From: Schizochytrium sp. TIO01 | Taxonomy: Eukaryota; Sar; Bigyra; Thraustochytrida; Thraustochytriidae | Direction of reading: 5' to 3' | DNA length: 64,000 bases | Assembly (NCBI GenBank): GCA_004764695.1 | Contig: SMSO01000014.1 | Coordinates: 323,148-387,147, forward strand | Shown: positions 1 to 12,110 of the stretch, piece by piece | Position numbering within the stretch: the stretch's first letter is position 1 | How the letters are laid out: the number at the start of each line of letters is the position of its first letter | Notes under the pieces: model-generated | Seen by the model: the letters and a program-made list of their open reading frames with translations, nothing else | Databases searched by the model: none | Told to the model about the DNA's origin: nothing | Position numbers and translations under genes: made by a program

Positions 1-54
1 CTTTGAACTCCTGCAAGTCCTGCGCTTGCGGCCCGGGCAAACTGAAGCAACGCC

Positions 55-1996
55 ATGCCGCGAGGCGACTCCGACGCTGGTGCTGGGACCACGGCGGGAT
101 CCTCCTCGTTGTCGTCGGTCCTGCTGCCAGCTCCGGCGGAGGACGCCAAGGTGGCTGCTGCTCCTACTCCTTTTTCATCATCTTCTTCTTCCCCTGCTGC
201 AGCTCCTGCTGCTGCCTCAACCTCCTCGCCAGTTCCGGCAACGCCTTCTCCGCCCCGAACGAGGTCTCCGCTGGCGTCAGCAGTGGCGCCTTCCCCGGTG
301 GACGTTGCTGCCGCTACGAGGCCCAAGGCCACCGTCGTGGGTATTACGGCGCCGACCAAGGACGATTGGAGCCATGAGTTTGACTTTCCAAGCCCCGGCG
401 ACGACGACCTCCTTATCCTCGATGCTCATGCCCACATGACATTGGCAGGACCCTGCGTGAGCCCTGGAGCAAGTCCTGTCAGCGCAACTGCAAGCTCGAG
501 CTCAAGCTCGAACGCAAACGCAAACGCGAACTCCAAATCAACGTCGACGTCGAATTCAAACCCAAACTCAAGTTCAAATGCGGAACCCAATGCAAATTCA
601 AATTCAAACTACAATTCTAAGTTGAGGAACTCAAATGCAAACTCAAACACCAGCTCCAACCCGCAGGCGCGGGCTCCGGCAAGCTCGATCAGTTCTACTT
701 CTGCGGCCTCATGCGACGATCTGGATGATCTCGCTGCGCGGAGGCATGCAGCGCTCTTTGGTCTGCAGCCACGCACGCACTCGCGTCGAATTGTTCGCAG
801 TCTGGACTGGGCCAAAATTCACAGCATTCATCAGGCACAATTCCCCCGGGCCTCTAACTCGAACGGAGGCAGCAGCGGGCTACGACATCGCGAGAACGCG
901 GACCATGCACTGGCGGCAGCACTCACTGCTCAGGAGGAGGCCTATATTGGTGGTGGGGCCTCAGCCTCGCTCGATGCCGCCTCGATTGCACGTCTCAAGC
1001 GTCGTCAACGCCTCTCACTCGGTTCCAACCTCTCTCGGGGCAGCAACAACAATAACAATACACACCATCACATTGACGAGATCGATCTTGACGCGGATCT
1101 CGCGCAAATCCTCCTCTTAAGGCAGCAGCATAACCACCACCTCCACGCCAGATCAGCGTCAGCATCTGTTGCAAAGCCGACAAACTTGAGAACCTTGACA
1201 CTTAATCGTGCCTCGACTGCGGATCCAAAGATCGAAAATGGCGAGGAAGGACGCGGGACTGCCGGACCTGATCTCGGCGAAGACGGGGCACTCGGGAAAA
1301 CAAAAGACGTTGACGATGGGGCACCAGACTCTGAAGAGGCCAAGACTCTCTCACCGGTCTCGGGGAATCACGTAGAAGCCCTGGCTGGCCTTGTAAAGAA
1401 TAGGTACCTTGAAACAGACAACATCAGGAGAAACGCGAACATAACGAATAACAGTAACGATAGAGATGACCTCGACTGCGGAATTATCAATAACACCATC
1501 GATAATATCCCCCTAGAGAAAAACGAAGTCAACCAAAGTGCAAGGAATGCGGCCTCGGAATTGCATTCCGAATTCCCAGCTGCCATGGAAAGCTTTGAAC
1601 TCGACCATCTTGATGATGAGATCGATAATGATGCGTGCATCCGCTTGAGCATTGGCGGGGAGAGCGATATTTTAAGTGCAAGCGACCTAAGGACAGAAGC
1701 TTGGGCACAAAGCCTGCCACCCCCACCTCCACCACCTGCCAGCGGAAGCTCTGGCGCGGAACATCTACTGAATCTTCGAGCGGATCACCTTGACCCAACT
1801 AGCTTTGACCATGAGGAGGACTCAACAACATCAAGCTTCATGCTGCGGCAAACTCTCTTGAAAACTCGAACCGAAATGGAAAACGCAAGCGATTACTCAC
1901 GTATTCTTAATATTCGCAACAGCAGCAACAACGCAGAGGGTAGTGACATAGAAGTTAATTCTGAAGATGAAAACGAGGATGGCGTTGCTGCCGCCA

Positions 1997-2030
<34 letters not shown>

Positions 2031-5000
2031 TATTAGTAGCAACGCAAGTAGCTTGAGCAGTGGAAGCGACTGGGACGCAGAATTAGCCATTGAGGCTGAG
2101 GAATCAACAGAAAGTATTGGCACTGCAGAGGGAGAAGGACTGGGGTCCACCACCCTTGGTGCTTTCCAAGAACACCTTGAGGGATTGCGAAATCTCGTCG
2201 GCAACAACAATGAGGACAAACGCGGGGCACAATTGCCTAGACGATGGCGGTTTACAACTCAGATTCGCGAAGAAAGCGCCACGCCAACAGTGCTGCGATA
2301 CCCCAAACCCACTGCTCTATACTCTCTACGTACACGCGAAGGAATGCGCTTTATGCAAGAAACTGCCTTAGAACAATGGCTTGCCCAGCTAGTAAGCAGC
2401 GACCAAGTCAAGGTTCGAGAGGCAGAGATTGAACAAACATCACAACTTGATGCAGACCCAAAACACGTGCGTAAACTCCTTGGGAAATCCGCGCCTGGAT
2501 CTCTTGAATGGAGTGAGACATACCTTTCTTTGGTATGGTCACTCTACTCAGCACGCAAGGATGGCATGTGTGCCGAAACTGCACTGCGCCTTTTCCGGAT
2601 GTTAGCTCCGTTTGCTAGCGAGAAAAGACGTCGCCTTCATAAAAAGGCGTTCTCCAACGTCGACAAACCACCCGATGCGACATCTGCAAAGCTCCTGCAG
2701 TACCATATTTTTGATAAAGCACCTTTTAGTGCTAATGACGCAGACTCACCAATCACCGCAGAAACACCTGAGCAACCCCTGTCCACGCGCTCAATTTCTC
2801 CTCCACCTACTATACCTATTGCCCTCGGCTATGGTGGCGGCACTAATTCCCATAGATCACGCAGCGTCGATGATCTTGAAAGCTCTCACTCTGGAAGCCC
2901 ACGCCGAAGCAGTCGTGAGCTCCCCCTTGCACCATGGGATGTTTTTTTGAAAACTATTCTTGGCACATTTCATTGGGGAACTCTGGCTCTTGCACGCTCA
3001 GGCATGGCACATGCAGCTGGAGATCTCAATCGCTCCCGTGGAACAAGTCGACAAGATGTGCCAGAGTGCATCTGGTCCATGGTCTCAGAGACCAAAAAAT
3101 GGGTATCTAGTCAGGTGCCCATGCAGCTACGCTACTTTGTTGATACCTATGTGATGCTACTCGAAGCCGAAGCTGCTGCACATCAGCTTGCCACTTGTGT
3201 TTTAGACTTTTCTCGGCGAGCATCCGGAGGTAGTGGTGGCGTGGCTAACAGTGCAACCTCTTCGTTAGGCCATGCTTCAAATCACTCTACTTCATCATCT
3301 GCTCTGTCTTCTAGTTCACGTTCTACTTCCCGCCATTTGCCTAAACATATGCACCGTGGAGGACGCCGAAGGGCTTCCAGAGATTCATGGGAGTCCCCGG
3401 AACCAGACTCACCCCAAACGTGGAAATTTGCGTATACTCCACCAGAGTCTAGCGCAGCCCCCTTCCTCTCCGCAGAAGGGCAACTCGCAGAGACGGTTCT
3501 CGCTCAACTTTGTAGCGCATATTTGCGTGCCTCGAGCTCAGAATACGATGATCGTAAAGACTTTGGTTGTTTCCCTCAAGCTGACCCCGTGTTGATTCAA
3601 GCAGCATGCCTGTGTGATATTCAGCTTCTTCTGTGCGGCATGTCTCCCCTCACCACAAGTGAAACTAACAAGCTGCAAGACGCGCTGGATCAGCTTCAGT
3701 TAGAGCTTGAAAAATGGATGACTAGCGATGCTGGTATCGAACGCGAGGTAATTGATATTGTAGGCACATGCGCAGAGGGTGCTGGTGCTGGGGCACAACA
3801 CCCTGATGATATTGGTATTAGTATGTGCATTGGTGTTGTACACAAATATCGCGAGGCTTCTGACCAACGCATGAACGAATGTGAACGATTGTGTAATGTC
3901 GACCCGCGCTATCGAATGGAACGTCTGTTGGCTTTATACCCTCGCATACCAGCGTATTCGCTGCTTAAAGCGAAAGCAGCTTACATTCTGGCCATGTACA
4001 CTTGGGATGAGCAACGTAATTCTCAAACTGCCGAAGAGCTTTTGTTTGAATGCCTCTTTGTACTTGAAATGCAAGCGAACGATCTGCCGCAGTGCGAAGG
4101 GGCACCTCTCCTAAGTGAGCTTGCAACCAATGCCATGGTCCTCTATGGAGATATTCTTGTAGAAAATGGAAAATACAAGTACGCAATCGGAGCATACGAG
4201 TCTGCTGCGCGCTCTTATCGCATTCGTGAGCATGCTGACTTTCAATGGCTTAATCGCCGTCTTTGTAGTATATGTGTAGAGCACATGGACTGGGATCGTG
4301 CACTCAAATATCACTTGGAGATTCTGCACACAACAAAACTTGAAACAAACCTAAACGAGTTTGTTTATGTCTCAGAACGTGTGGCCATGATGCTTTTAGA
4401 CCAACGTGCAGATTTTGCACAGGCTGAGTCTTATCTCAAGCTTGCCCTTTCCTATCTGGGTACTCGTCGGTCATCATCTATGGACGATTCTTACTACCCT
4501 ACCCTCCATGACAACTTAACCCACTCACCTGCTACTGGACACTCTTCATCTGATGCTCACCATCGCTCTCTTCGTGTTAAACTTCAGCAAAGGCTCGCGC
4601 ATGTGCTTTTGGCCGCAAATCGTCCAGAGGATGCCGCGCGCCTTTTGGAGCGCGTCTTGGCTACACTTGGGCCTAGTTCAGGGCATACTGGAATTGCTGA
4701 GGTATCACCGTACTTGGGTTGGCCTAGTCTCAACCCTTCTTCAGGCCGGGATCACCCTCTCCACGATGCCTCTAGCGCGGAACATCTGCAGAGCAGTACC
4801 TCACGACTCACTGTGCTTCTTTCTTTGGCAAAATGCTGTCTCAAACTTCGTTGGCTTGCTGATTGTACAATGGCTCTTGATCAACTCGCACAGGAAGTTT
4901 CTCACGGCCGCTGGTGTGATCCATCGTATGCAACATTACACGCTGTGGGTCTACAAAAGGCTGCTATTGGCTCTTTTCCTCGCCCTCAGCCCTCGGATGG

Positions 5001-8000
5001 TATGATTGTCGAGTTTCTCACTACTCTTGCAGGAATGAGCGCCGAAATAACAATGACGTACGCAATTTTGCGCGCTCGATGCACCCTTTATATGGGCGAG
5101 CCTCTAGAAGCACAGGTTTGGATTGATGAAACACTTCGTCTGGCAGGCCTTGATCCGGCAGCCTCGCAAATGGATGCCACCACAAGAACACTACATCCGA
5201 ACTTAAGCTCCTCTATTCTAAACCTCACGCTTGGCCAAGTTGGTCGATTGTTTTACTACCGTGGAAAGGTGCTTCAAGTTGCAAACTGTCCTGTTGTGAT
5301 GGCCCAAGTTGGGTACACAACTTTCCCCGCAGCTGCTTCACGCTGCCGAGAGTGTGGACGTTCAATGCCGTCGCAAGGTGATGCCGCAAGTGGGGATACT
5401 GTTGGAGGAACGCCGCCTTCAATAGGCATTTCAACGACAAATGGTCATCACAATAACCATAGCACGCATGGTCTTGGTGGCGGAGTTGGGAACCATAGTA
5501 CTGGGGGTACTGCTAGTACTCAAGGTGGCCAAACGTCTGGTCAGCGAGAAATTTCGATTTCCAGTGCATTTGCAGAAGATCTTGATCACGGCTTCCTAGA
5601 AATGGATGGTACTTTCAGTAACTCCGGTGCCCATGCTTGCATTCAATCATTTTGGCGCGCCTTCGAGTATTTCCAGCTTATTGATGATGCACTCTGGCAA
5701 GCTAAAACGCTTGCTCGCATTGGGCAAGCTGAGCTTGTTACGTTTGCGAACCGTGACGTGTCTACTGCAGGTGAAACAGACGAACAAGCAGATCGCACAG
5801 CTATTCTTGATAGTATCGAAGAAACAACAAGTATGGCTCTCGATTTATGCGCAGATATTGGATACGCGCCCCTTATGCTAAGAAGTTTACTTAACATGAC
5901 CGAAGTTCAAGGACTTCGCGGGGAGAAAGCCAAGGCGTGGAACTTTTGGGACGAGACTTTACAGTTGCTCAACATGCTCTACTTAACTACGACCTTATCG
6001 TCTTCACCAGCAAGCAATGAAACTGTAGGCAAAAATATTCCTGATTCTTTTTCTCTTCACGAAGAAAGAGCTAATGCCCAACTCGAAGTGGAGAAAGCTT
6101 TATCTAATTTCATTTCACTGACATCTGCAGCGAATGCAAACGATAGGTCCTCCAGCACCACAAGTCCTAACGATACCAAGAACAAGAAGTGTGGTTCACC
6201 TCGCTCTCGGTCTTCATCACTATTGGAAAGTATATCAGAGTTCGAGTTCCCAACGTGTCGTGTACCTGGTATTTTCACGCCTCCAGGAATGACATATCGA
6301 CTTTTAGAACACTTGACTCGCCTCCTCCGTCTTAGCATGGGGTCCTTAAGTGACCTTCGTGGTTCATCTGGAGAACAACCTATGATGGAACCCATTGGTC
6401 GGCATGTTGAAATGCTTGCCACCTGGAACTATCTCTCCGATGAGTGCTGGCGCCAACACTCTTTTATTGCTTGTATTATGCTACAGGACCACGTTCGATC
6501 GCCTATTTACGACGACTATCTTATCATGTACAGGCCCCTGCGTCGCGATGCACGTGGCCGACCTTTGCCTTTCAGTGGTGCTTCGGCACCAGCATATGAG
6601 GTGCGCTCTCAAACACCAAACAAGTCGCGCTACCATGGCGACAGTAACGCAAACGTTGCGTCTCCTGCCTCTGCCCCCACTCAAGGTACGCACAGACGCA
6701 ATATGTCTGACTCAGCTGTGCCACAGGATGGGTTTGGTCGTAAAGATCGTTACACAGCGCAAGTAAAACAACGTGAACGCATGCGCCAGCTCCGGCAACA
6801 AATCCGCCATGGAGATGAAGGATGCAAGCGTTGTCGAAATGCTCGTCAGGCAGAGTTAATGACAACCGAGGGGCGTACCAATGCCGCTTTGTGGAGCTGC
6901 TTTCACCGTCTCAAGTTGCTTGCACATGGTGAAATTGGGCATACTCTCCACATGGGTGAGGTTTTCTCTCAAAATTTAGATCTCTTGCGGAATATCCGGA
7001 GTCTTACACGAGCAACACGCGCTGTAACACCCGCAGCAACCGTCATTTTTGGTTCGACAAAGGCAAGTAAAGAAACGTCGCACCAACCTCGCAACGTTCG
7101 TCTCTTCAAGTCCCCTCCGGCACGAGTGAATTCCCTGGAGACTCCTTTCCTTTCCAGTGGCGATGGAAACTACGTTCTATTGTGTGGGTGGCATTCAGAA
7201 CTCGTAGTTGCATCAAGACGTCGGGGTTCTGTAGATGGAGTCCCTTCAGTAAGTTTATTACAGGTTCGTCCGAGTCGTGCGATTGTGGAACTATCCAATG
7301 TTGCTTTCGAGACCGCCATCTCGGAGGAAAATATCGTACTTGGACAAATTCCTCGTGAGAACCTATGTTCAACATTACTGCGGGACCCTCAACCTAGCCT
7401 TCTTGGTGCGTGGGACTTACTCCGTGGAATTCCTCTGGACGGCATTTTTCGACTCATGGCAACCTTACTGAATGAGCAGCCTGTGGTTATCGCTTCATCA
7501 CTTTGTGCAGTGCGTGCTCGTGCTATTGAGGCTATTCTGGCACTGATTCGCCCCCTCTCGTGGATTCATATGCTTTTGCGTAATATTCCTGCGCCTTTGG
7601 CGTTTGCCCTCGGACGAGTGTTTTACAATCGGATTTATATTGTAGGACTGCACCCCAGTGCTGTACGTAGCTATATTCAGGGTATCGAGGCTGCCGCCTT
7701 CGCCGCCGAAGAACAGCCATTGTACCCCACAGTGGTTAATTTGGATGATTCATGGATTGAGTTCCCAGCACGAAACCTCCGGCGGAATGCAAACATCCCA
7801 GCTGCACTACGCTCAGCGATGGTAGCTTTGATGCGTGGTTCAGAATCCTCAGATAGCCCTGCGGCATCTCCTGTGCAACTTGACCAACGCCAATCTTTTG
7901 ATCTAGGAAGCAATAGTTTGACTTGGGGGACAGAGGCACAGAAAAGATGCGCAAGGCTCTACAAGGGCGCCCAGCTTGCACTGTTATGGTTGCTACGCTT

Positions 8001-9327
8001 CCATAACTATTTCTATGAAGAAACAGCCCGATCCTTCGACGGCCATAGGTTTTATAAGAGCATGTTAGTGGAAGACCCGCGAGGTGCATTTACTCAGCAA
8101 TTTGCACATTCACAACTCTTTCAGCTATTCTTGCAACAGGTTGAGTTGGCAAAACCAGTGTCTCGATTGCGCCTTGACGATGCGCTCAAGATGCATTTGA
8201 GCCTTAAAGCACGCCTGTATAGAACATTGGTTGGACTCACGCGTGGGTGCTGGGTCTACATGGTTGTTCTAGATCACACCCTAGAGCTGGATGCTGATGA
8301 TTTGGACATTGCAAGTCTGGCGACTTCCTCCGTTGTAAACACATCGCACGATAGCAGTACATTAACTGTGAAGGGAGCCCCAAACCGAGGGTCAAGTTCG
8401 GGTTCTGGCACCTCTTCATCTACTGGAAGCGCCAATGCTGTTACAAGTTCGAGTCACTTAATGTCTGCTCACCGTCGCAACAGTGCCTCTTTCTTTGGAA
8501 GTTCTGCCGTGGTTAGTGCAAGCAGCGGGAAATCAACAGGCGCACAAATGGGGGCTTCGTCGCAATGGTCATCATTGTTTTCTTCCTTCGGACTTTATGG
8601 ACATGCTTCACATCAGAACTTGAGTCGGGTTGCAGCAGTGTCAAGAGTAGCGAATGATATTCAAGAAATGCAGCTTGAATGCGAAATGCGCAAATTGCAC
8701 CGTACAAGTCGCCAAGGAATAAATCCGAACTTGTCAGGCCCAATCAATTCTCGTCTTATGCTACAACAAGAAACCTCGTCCTCTTCAATCCTACATCGTC
8801 CAGCAGGAGCACCTTCCTTATCAACTCACCCTAACTTGGCTGCTGCAGGCTCAGCGCAAACCGTCTCTTCCTCATTCAACGATAACTCGTCTTTTTTTCA
8901 AACCAAGCCAAAGAAAAAATGGATTTATCTCGAAGAAAAGCGTTTGCGCTATCACTATCGCAAGAGCAAGAACCGGGAAAAAGGTGGCATACCCCTAGAT
9001 CCGGCTCGTACTCGTCTCATTGTACCTACTTCTCACTACTTGCAAGAGGATGACTCCAATTCTTATGGGCGCTTGCAAGCTACCCTCGACCGTACTCGCA
9101 AACCCAAACCGGAGGATATTATTGAAGATCCCAAGGTCGGTTGTGACGATGAGCATTGGTTGTACCTAGTAACTCAACTTCGTGAGCCTAACAAGGCGCG
9201 CACAATCAAACTTCGCTTCCTGGACAAAATGGAAGAACGCCTTTGGGTAGATGCCCTCCGAGTAAAGCTCATGAACTCTGAGCTCCTGCTTCGCCTATTA
9301 GAAACTGCGTTTACCTCAGCAGGTTAA
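55..9327 (+). CDS. Giant DENN-domain protein with TPR-like region and C-terminal PH-like domain
   Basis: 3090 aa in one frame. DENN modules are typically Rab guanine-nucleotide exchange factors, so a membrane-traffic role is inferred. Visible order: a long disordered N-terminus (Asn/Ser-rich at about 150-215, poly-Asp 649-659, proline run near 560); helical TPR-like repeats near 1350-1490; isolated CxxC pairs C1764/C1767 and C2257/C2260; a weak uDENN-like strand region near 2135-2200; a clear cDENN at about 2455-2565 (LLNEQPVVIASS, then PLSWIHMLLRNIP and YIVGLHPS); dDENN at about 2630-2700; and a PH-like domain at about 2950-3080 that starts KKWIYLEEKRLRY and ends with an ERLWVDAL helix. An in-frame TGA at 43-45 precedes the ATG, which supports this start unless a 5' intron exists. 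The gene converges on the next one with a 200-nt gap. The DENN assignment is good; the Rab target is unknown. Confidence 0.9.
1999..2031 (+). repeat. GAC trinucleotide run encoding poly-Asp
   Basis: Eleven consecutive Asp codons, almost all GAC, lie inside the disordered N-terminus of the DENN gene. The near-pure codon use marks a microsatellite likely to vary in length between alleles. Confidence 0.9.
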
Positions 9328-9527
9328 AAAACTCTTAAATACCTTCACAATCTAGAGTAGAATATGTAAATCTTTGAAGAATAGTGTGAAGTTTATATAT
9401 ATATTTTAAACTATCAAGGATAAATATAAAGATTGTGCACCCTGTACGTTCCACAGATATCGGAATTTAAAGTGTCTTTTCAGGAATTCAAGTGAATATT
9501 ATCGCGTTTTTCTATGTTCAACACTTT

Positions 9528-11612
9528 CTACTTTAATTCCTCTTGACTGCTCTTGCGTCTTCGAAGAAGAACGCCCGACAAGCGTTGTAATGTTGCGCGA
9601 AGTTTTTGGTCAGGAGCACTTGAGTGGGATGTACAAAGCGCAAAAGCTACGCGCACTAGAACCTCAACAAATTCCTTGTAGCTCAAATCTTCAAGAGTTG
9701 AGCGAGGTCGTTGTTGCTGAAAATAAGTAGAGCTTGCTTTGCTCTCCATAATGTCACGCTCGTTATCGAGGTCATTGGCCTCAGAGTCTTCCCCATCACC
9801 TACATTAGTATTATCTTGACTAGTTTCAGAACCATAGGCATGAGAAGGACTATTATGCTCAGAGTCAATCTCATCGTCTTTTGAATGACCTTTGATGTCC
9901 GAAACTTCACTGATGTTCAAATCCGATAAAGAAAAACCATTACTATCTTCGTTTTCAAGTTGGGATGCGGCAAACAGGCTTCGTGCATCGGCAAATGTTA
10001 AAGGGTGATATGGCACCTCAAAAGTTATCTCAGAGCGTGGATCGGTATAGGTCAGAAATTTATTGGGGTCCCGATATGAATGTTCATATCCAATAGAAGC
10101 TACATTTTCACGTTTAGCGGCTGCATCATCTCGGTCTTCGTCAACTACAAGGTTCGCTTCACGAAGCATCAAGATGAACGGTGTAAGGCTCATGTTACGG
10201 GCTGTGCGTGAACCTGTGCGCATCAATGACGTGGAGCTGCCTCGGTTCCATGTCGCCAAGCGGAGAGATGGAGCTCTTCCAAGACCATGCATATTAGTAT
10301 ATTTCTTATAAACTCGCAACAGCCTTGCATGGAATTCCACAAAAATGCCTAAAATGTCTCTGTTCTCTAAAGCATGATGCACTGCTCTGGTGTGGATACG
10401 GCGTTCAAGAATAGGCGCTGCGCACTCTGACATAAAATAGACGAAACGTTGTGATGGAGACCGAGTCAAGCTTTCCATGTTTCCAACAATACCAATGCGT
10501 GCTTGGTGTAGCTTATGTAGTTCCTCAGAAAGAAAAACTCTCGTCAAAGCTTCTAAAAAGTACACTCGATTGAAGTTCATGTCGCCAGTATACACGAGGC
10601 TAGGAGCCCCTCGTCGACGTCCAGAACTGTTCATATCCCCATGATGGGGTTCAAAAACCGGGCTGATCATACGCTGAATCAGGTCCGAATCCTGCGGCTC
10701 GCATATTCCAGAGTCTCGCAAAAGGCACATAAATTCACCAAAACTAAGCTGGCTTTGGCGATCATTTCCAAGACCACTGTATAGTTTGTACGCGTCCCTC
10801 AAAAGCCGATAATGAAGAATTAGAGATTTCCGAATTGAGACGAGCTCCAATTTTTCATATTGCACAAGTTTATCGAGATTTCCACGCAATTTTTGCCAAT
10901 CTTGCCTTGCGGTGCGACCAAGGTCATCTTCATCGTTGAAAAACTTGAGCCCATATTCAGGGTCCATACCAATTTCAAGTATGAAATTGGTCTGGTTTTC
11001 TTGTAGAAAATCCTCATGCTCCTTTGCCTTGATCGCTAACGTCTCCGCATTCTTTTCTTCTTCTGCTAGCCTCAAGCGGTTCTGGGCAAATTCACTTCGT
11101 CCATAAGCCATATCCTGCCATAGAGAATTTTCTAGGTCGGGGCATCCTCCTTGTGAACAATGCACCTCAGCGGCTAGCACCACATAGACTTTATAGTTGT
11201 TCTCATCTGTGTTTTTAATCATATCTTTGATTCGTTCATCTGGGTGCACCAGCTTTCCACTAAAGTACAACCCGACCGGGCGTAGTATACTCGCCCTATT
11301 CTTGGTGGCATTTACCCCCTGGAGGCTCTTAGCTACTACTGTAAGTTTGTTGTCGCGCATTCGTTCAGCTACATTCAACGCAAGCCATTTAACCGTCTGT
11401 CGGCCTTTTCCACACTCGATTATCATCTCGCTCACCAGATCATCCTCTTCCCGACGCAAAGGAAGTTTCATGTCTTCGTACTGCTCAACATCTCTCGTCA
11501 ATTTGCTTTCTCTTGTCTGCACTTTACCCTCAAAGTACTCATTTTCTTCATCTGGTGCATTACTACGTCTGCGCCTTGTCGATCGTAAAACCACCTCCGC
11601 TTCAACCCTCAT
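9528..11612 (-). CDS. Ubiquitin-fold-like protein with duplicated EF-hand-like modules, function unknown
   Basis: 694 aa, ATG start. I do not recognise a named family. Residues about 60-145 resemble a ubiquitin fold, with strand-turn patterns such as LYFSGKLVHPDERIKDMI followed by YKVYVVLAAE. Two related helical modules follow, at about 262-360 and 420-664. Each has a Y-x-(L/V)YKxY-type helix, then an LSFGEFMCLLR or LTPFILMLRE helix, then a second helix pair ending in a ValArg-rich segment (LSYKEFVEVLVRVA in the second). They read like degenerate EF-hand pairs of the sort seen in protist flagellar or cytoskeletal proteins. Few canonical Ca2+-loop acids are present, so calcium binding is doubtful. 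An acidic Ser-rich linker (about 550-640) lies inside the second module. The gene diverges from the DGAT2 gene across 498 nt. Confidence 0.75.
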   Translation of the reverse strand: MRVEAEVVLRSTRRRRSNAPDEENEYFEGKVQTRESKLTRDVEQYEDMKLPLRREEDDLVSEMIIECGKGRQTVKWLALNVAERMRDNKLTVVAKSLQGVNATKNRASILRPVGLYFSGKLVHPDERIKDMIKNTDENNYKVYVVLAAEVHCSQGGCPDLENSLWQDMAYGRSEFAQNRLRLAEEEKNAETLAIKAKEHEDFLQENQTNFILEIGMDPEYGLKFFNDEDDLGRTARQDWQKLRGNLDKLVQYEKLELVSIRKSLILHYRLLRDAYKLYSGLGNDRQSQLSFGEFMCLLRDSGICEPQDSDLIQRMISPVFEPHHGDMNSSGRRRGAPSLVYTGDMNFNRVYFLEALTRVFLSEELHKLHQARIGIVGNMESLTRSPSQRFVYFMSECAAPILERRIHTRAVHHALENRDILGIFVEFHARLLRVYKKYTNMHGLGRAPSLRLATWNRGSSTSLMRTGSRTARNMSLTPFILMLREANLVVDEDRDDAAAKRENVASIGYEHSYRDPNKFLTYTDPRSEITFEVPYHPLTFADARSLFAASQLENEDSNGFSLSDLNISEVSDIKGHSKDDEIDSEHNSPSHAYGSETSQDNTNVGDGEDSEANDLDNERDIMESKASSTYFQQQRPRSTLEDLSYKEFVEVLVRVAFALCTSHSSAPDQKLRATLQRLSGVLLRRRKSSQEELK

Positions 11613-12110
11613 GTCTTCTACCCACTCACTTCAGCAGTTTTGCTCTCGGCACGTCTGCTTTACGAGAAAATAATGTAAACCCCGTACACAAGAACGGAGT
11701 TTTGCTCCAGCCTCAACGTTGGTGCCTTCCTCCAAATTATCCTTGCCTACTCCCAGTTGCCCCATTCAATAAATTATGATTCCTTGTGTTATATTCGCTC
11801 CCAAGTTCCTCCAGGTACTATCTATTTCTATATCTTATTGTAAGAACAAAAGTAAACTTTACCAACCCTTGAAATTAAGCAGGACATCATTCAGGTGTCC
11901 GCGCCCTGAGTACACACATTCCGCGCTCCGGATCACATAGTAAGGAATTCCGTATATTTCATCGGAAATCCGAGATGGGCGAGAGAGAATTTTTTTGCAA
12001 TGTCGCACAGAGGTTTCTCAATTACAGCATCAGACTTCAGCGACGATGGGTTATGGTTAAACCTGCTTTGGCTTGGGCTACAAGTTTGAAGATTTCTAGA
12101 GTCCAACGTA
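11613..12110. promoter_or_regulatory. Divergent intergenic region (shared promoter candidate)
   Basis: These 498 nt separate two head-to-head genes and must carry both 5' UTRs and promoters. I see no clear TATA element, only AT-rich stretches near 11765-11860. No ORF of interest. Confidence 0.5.
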
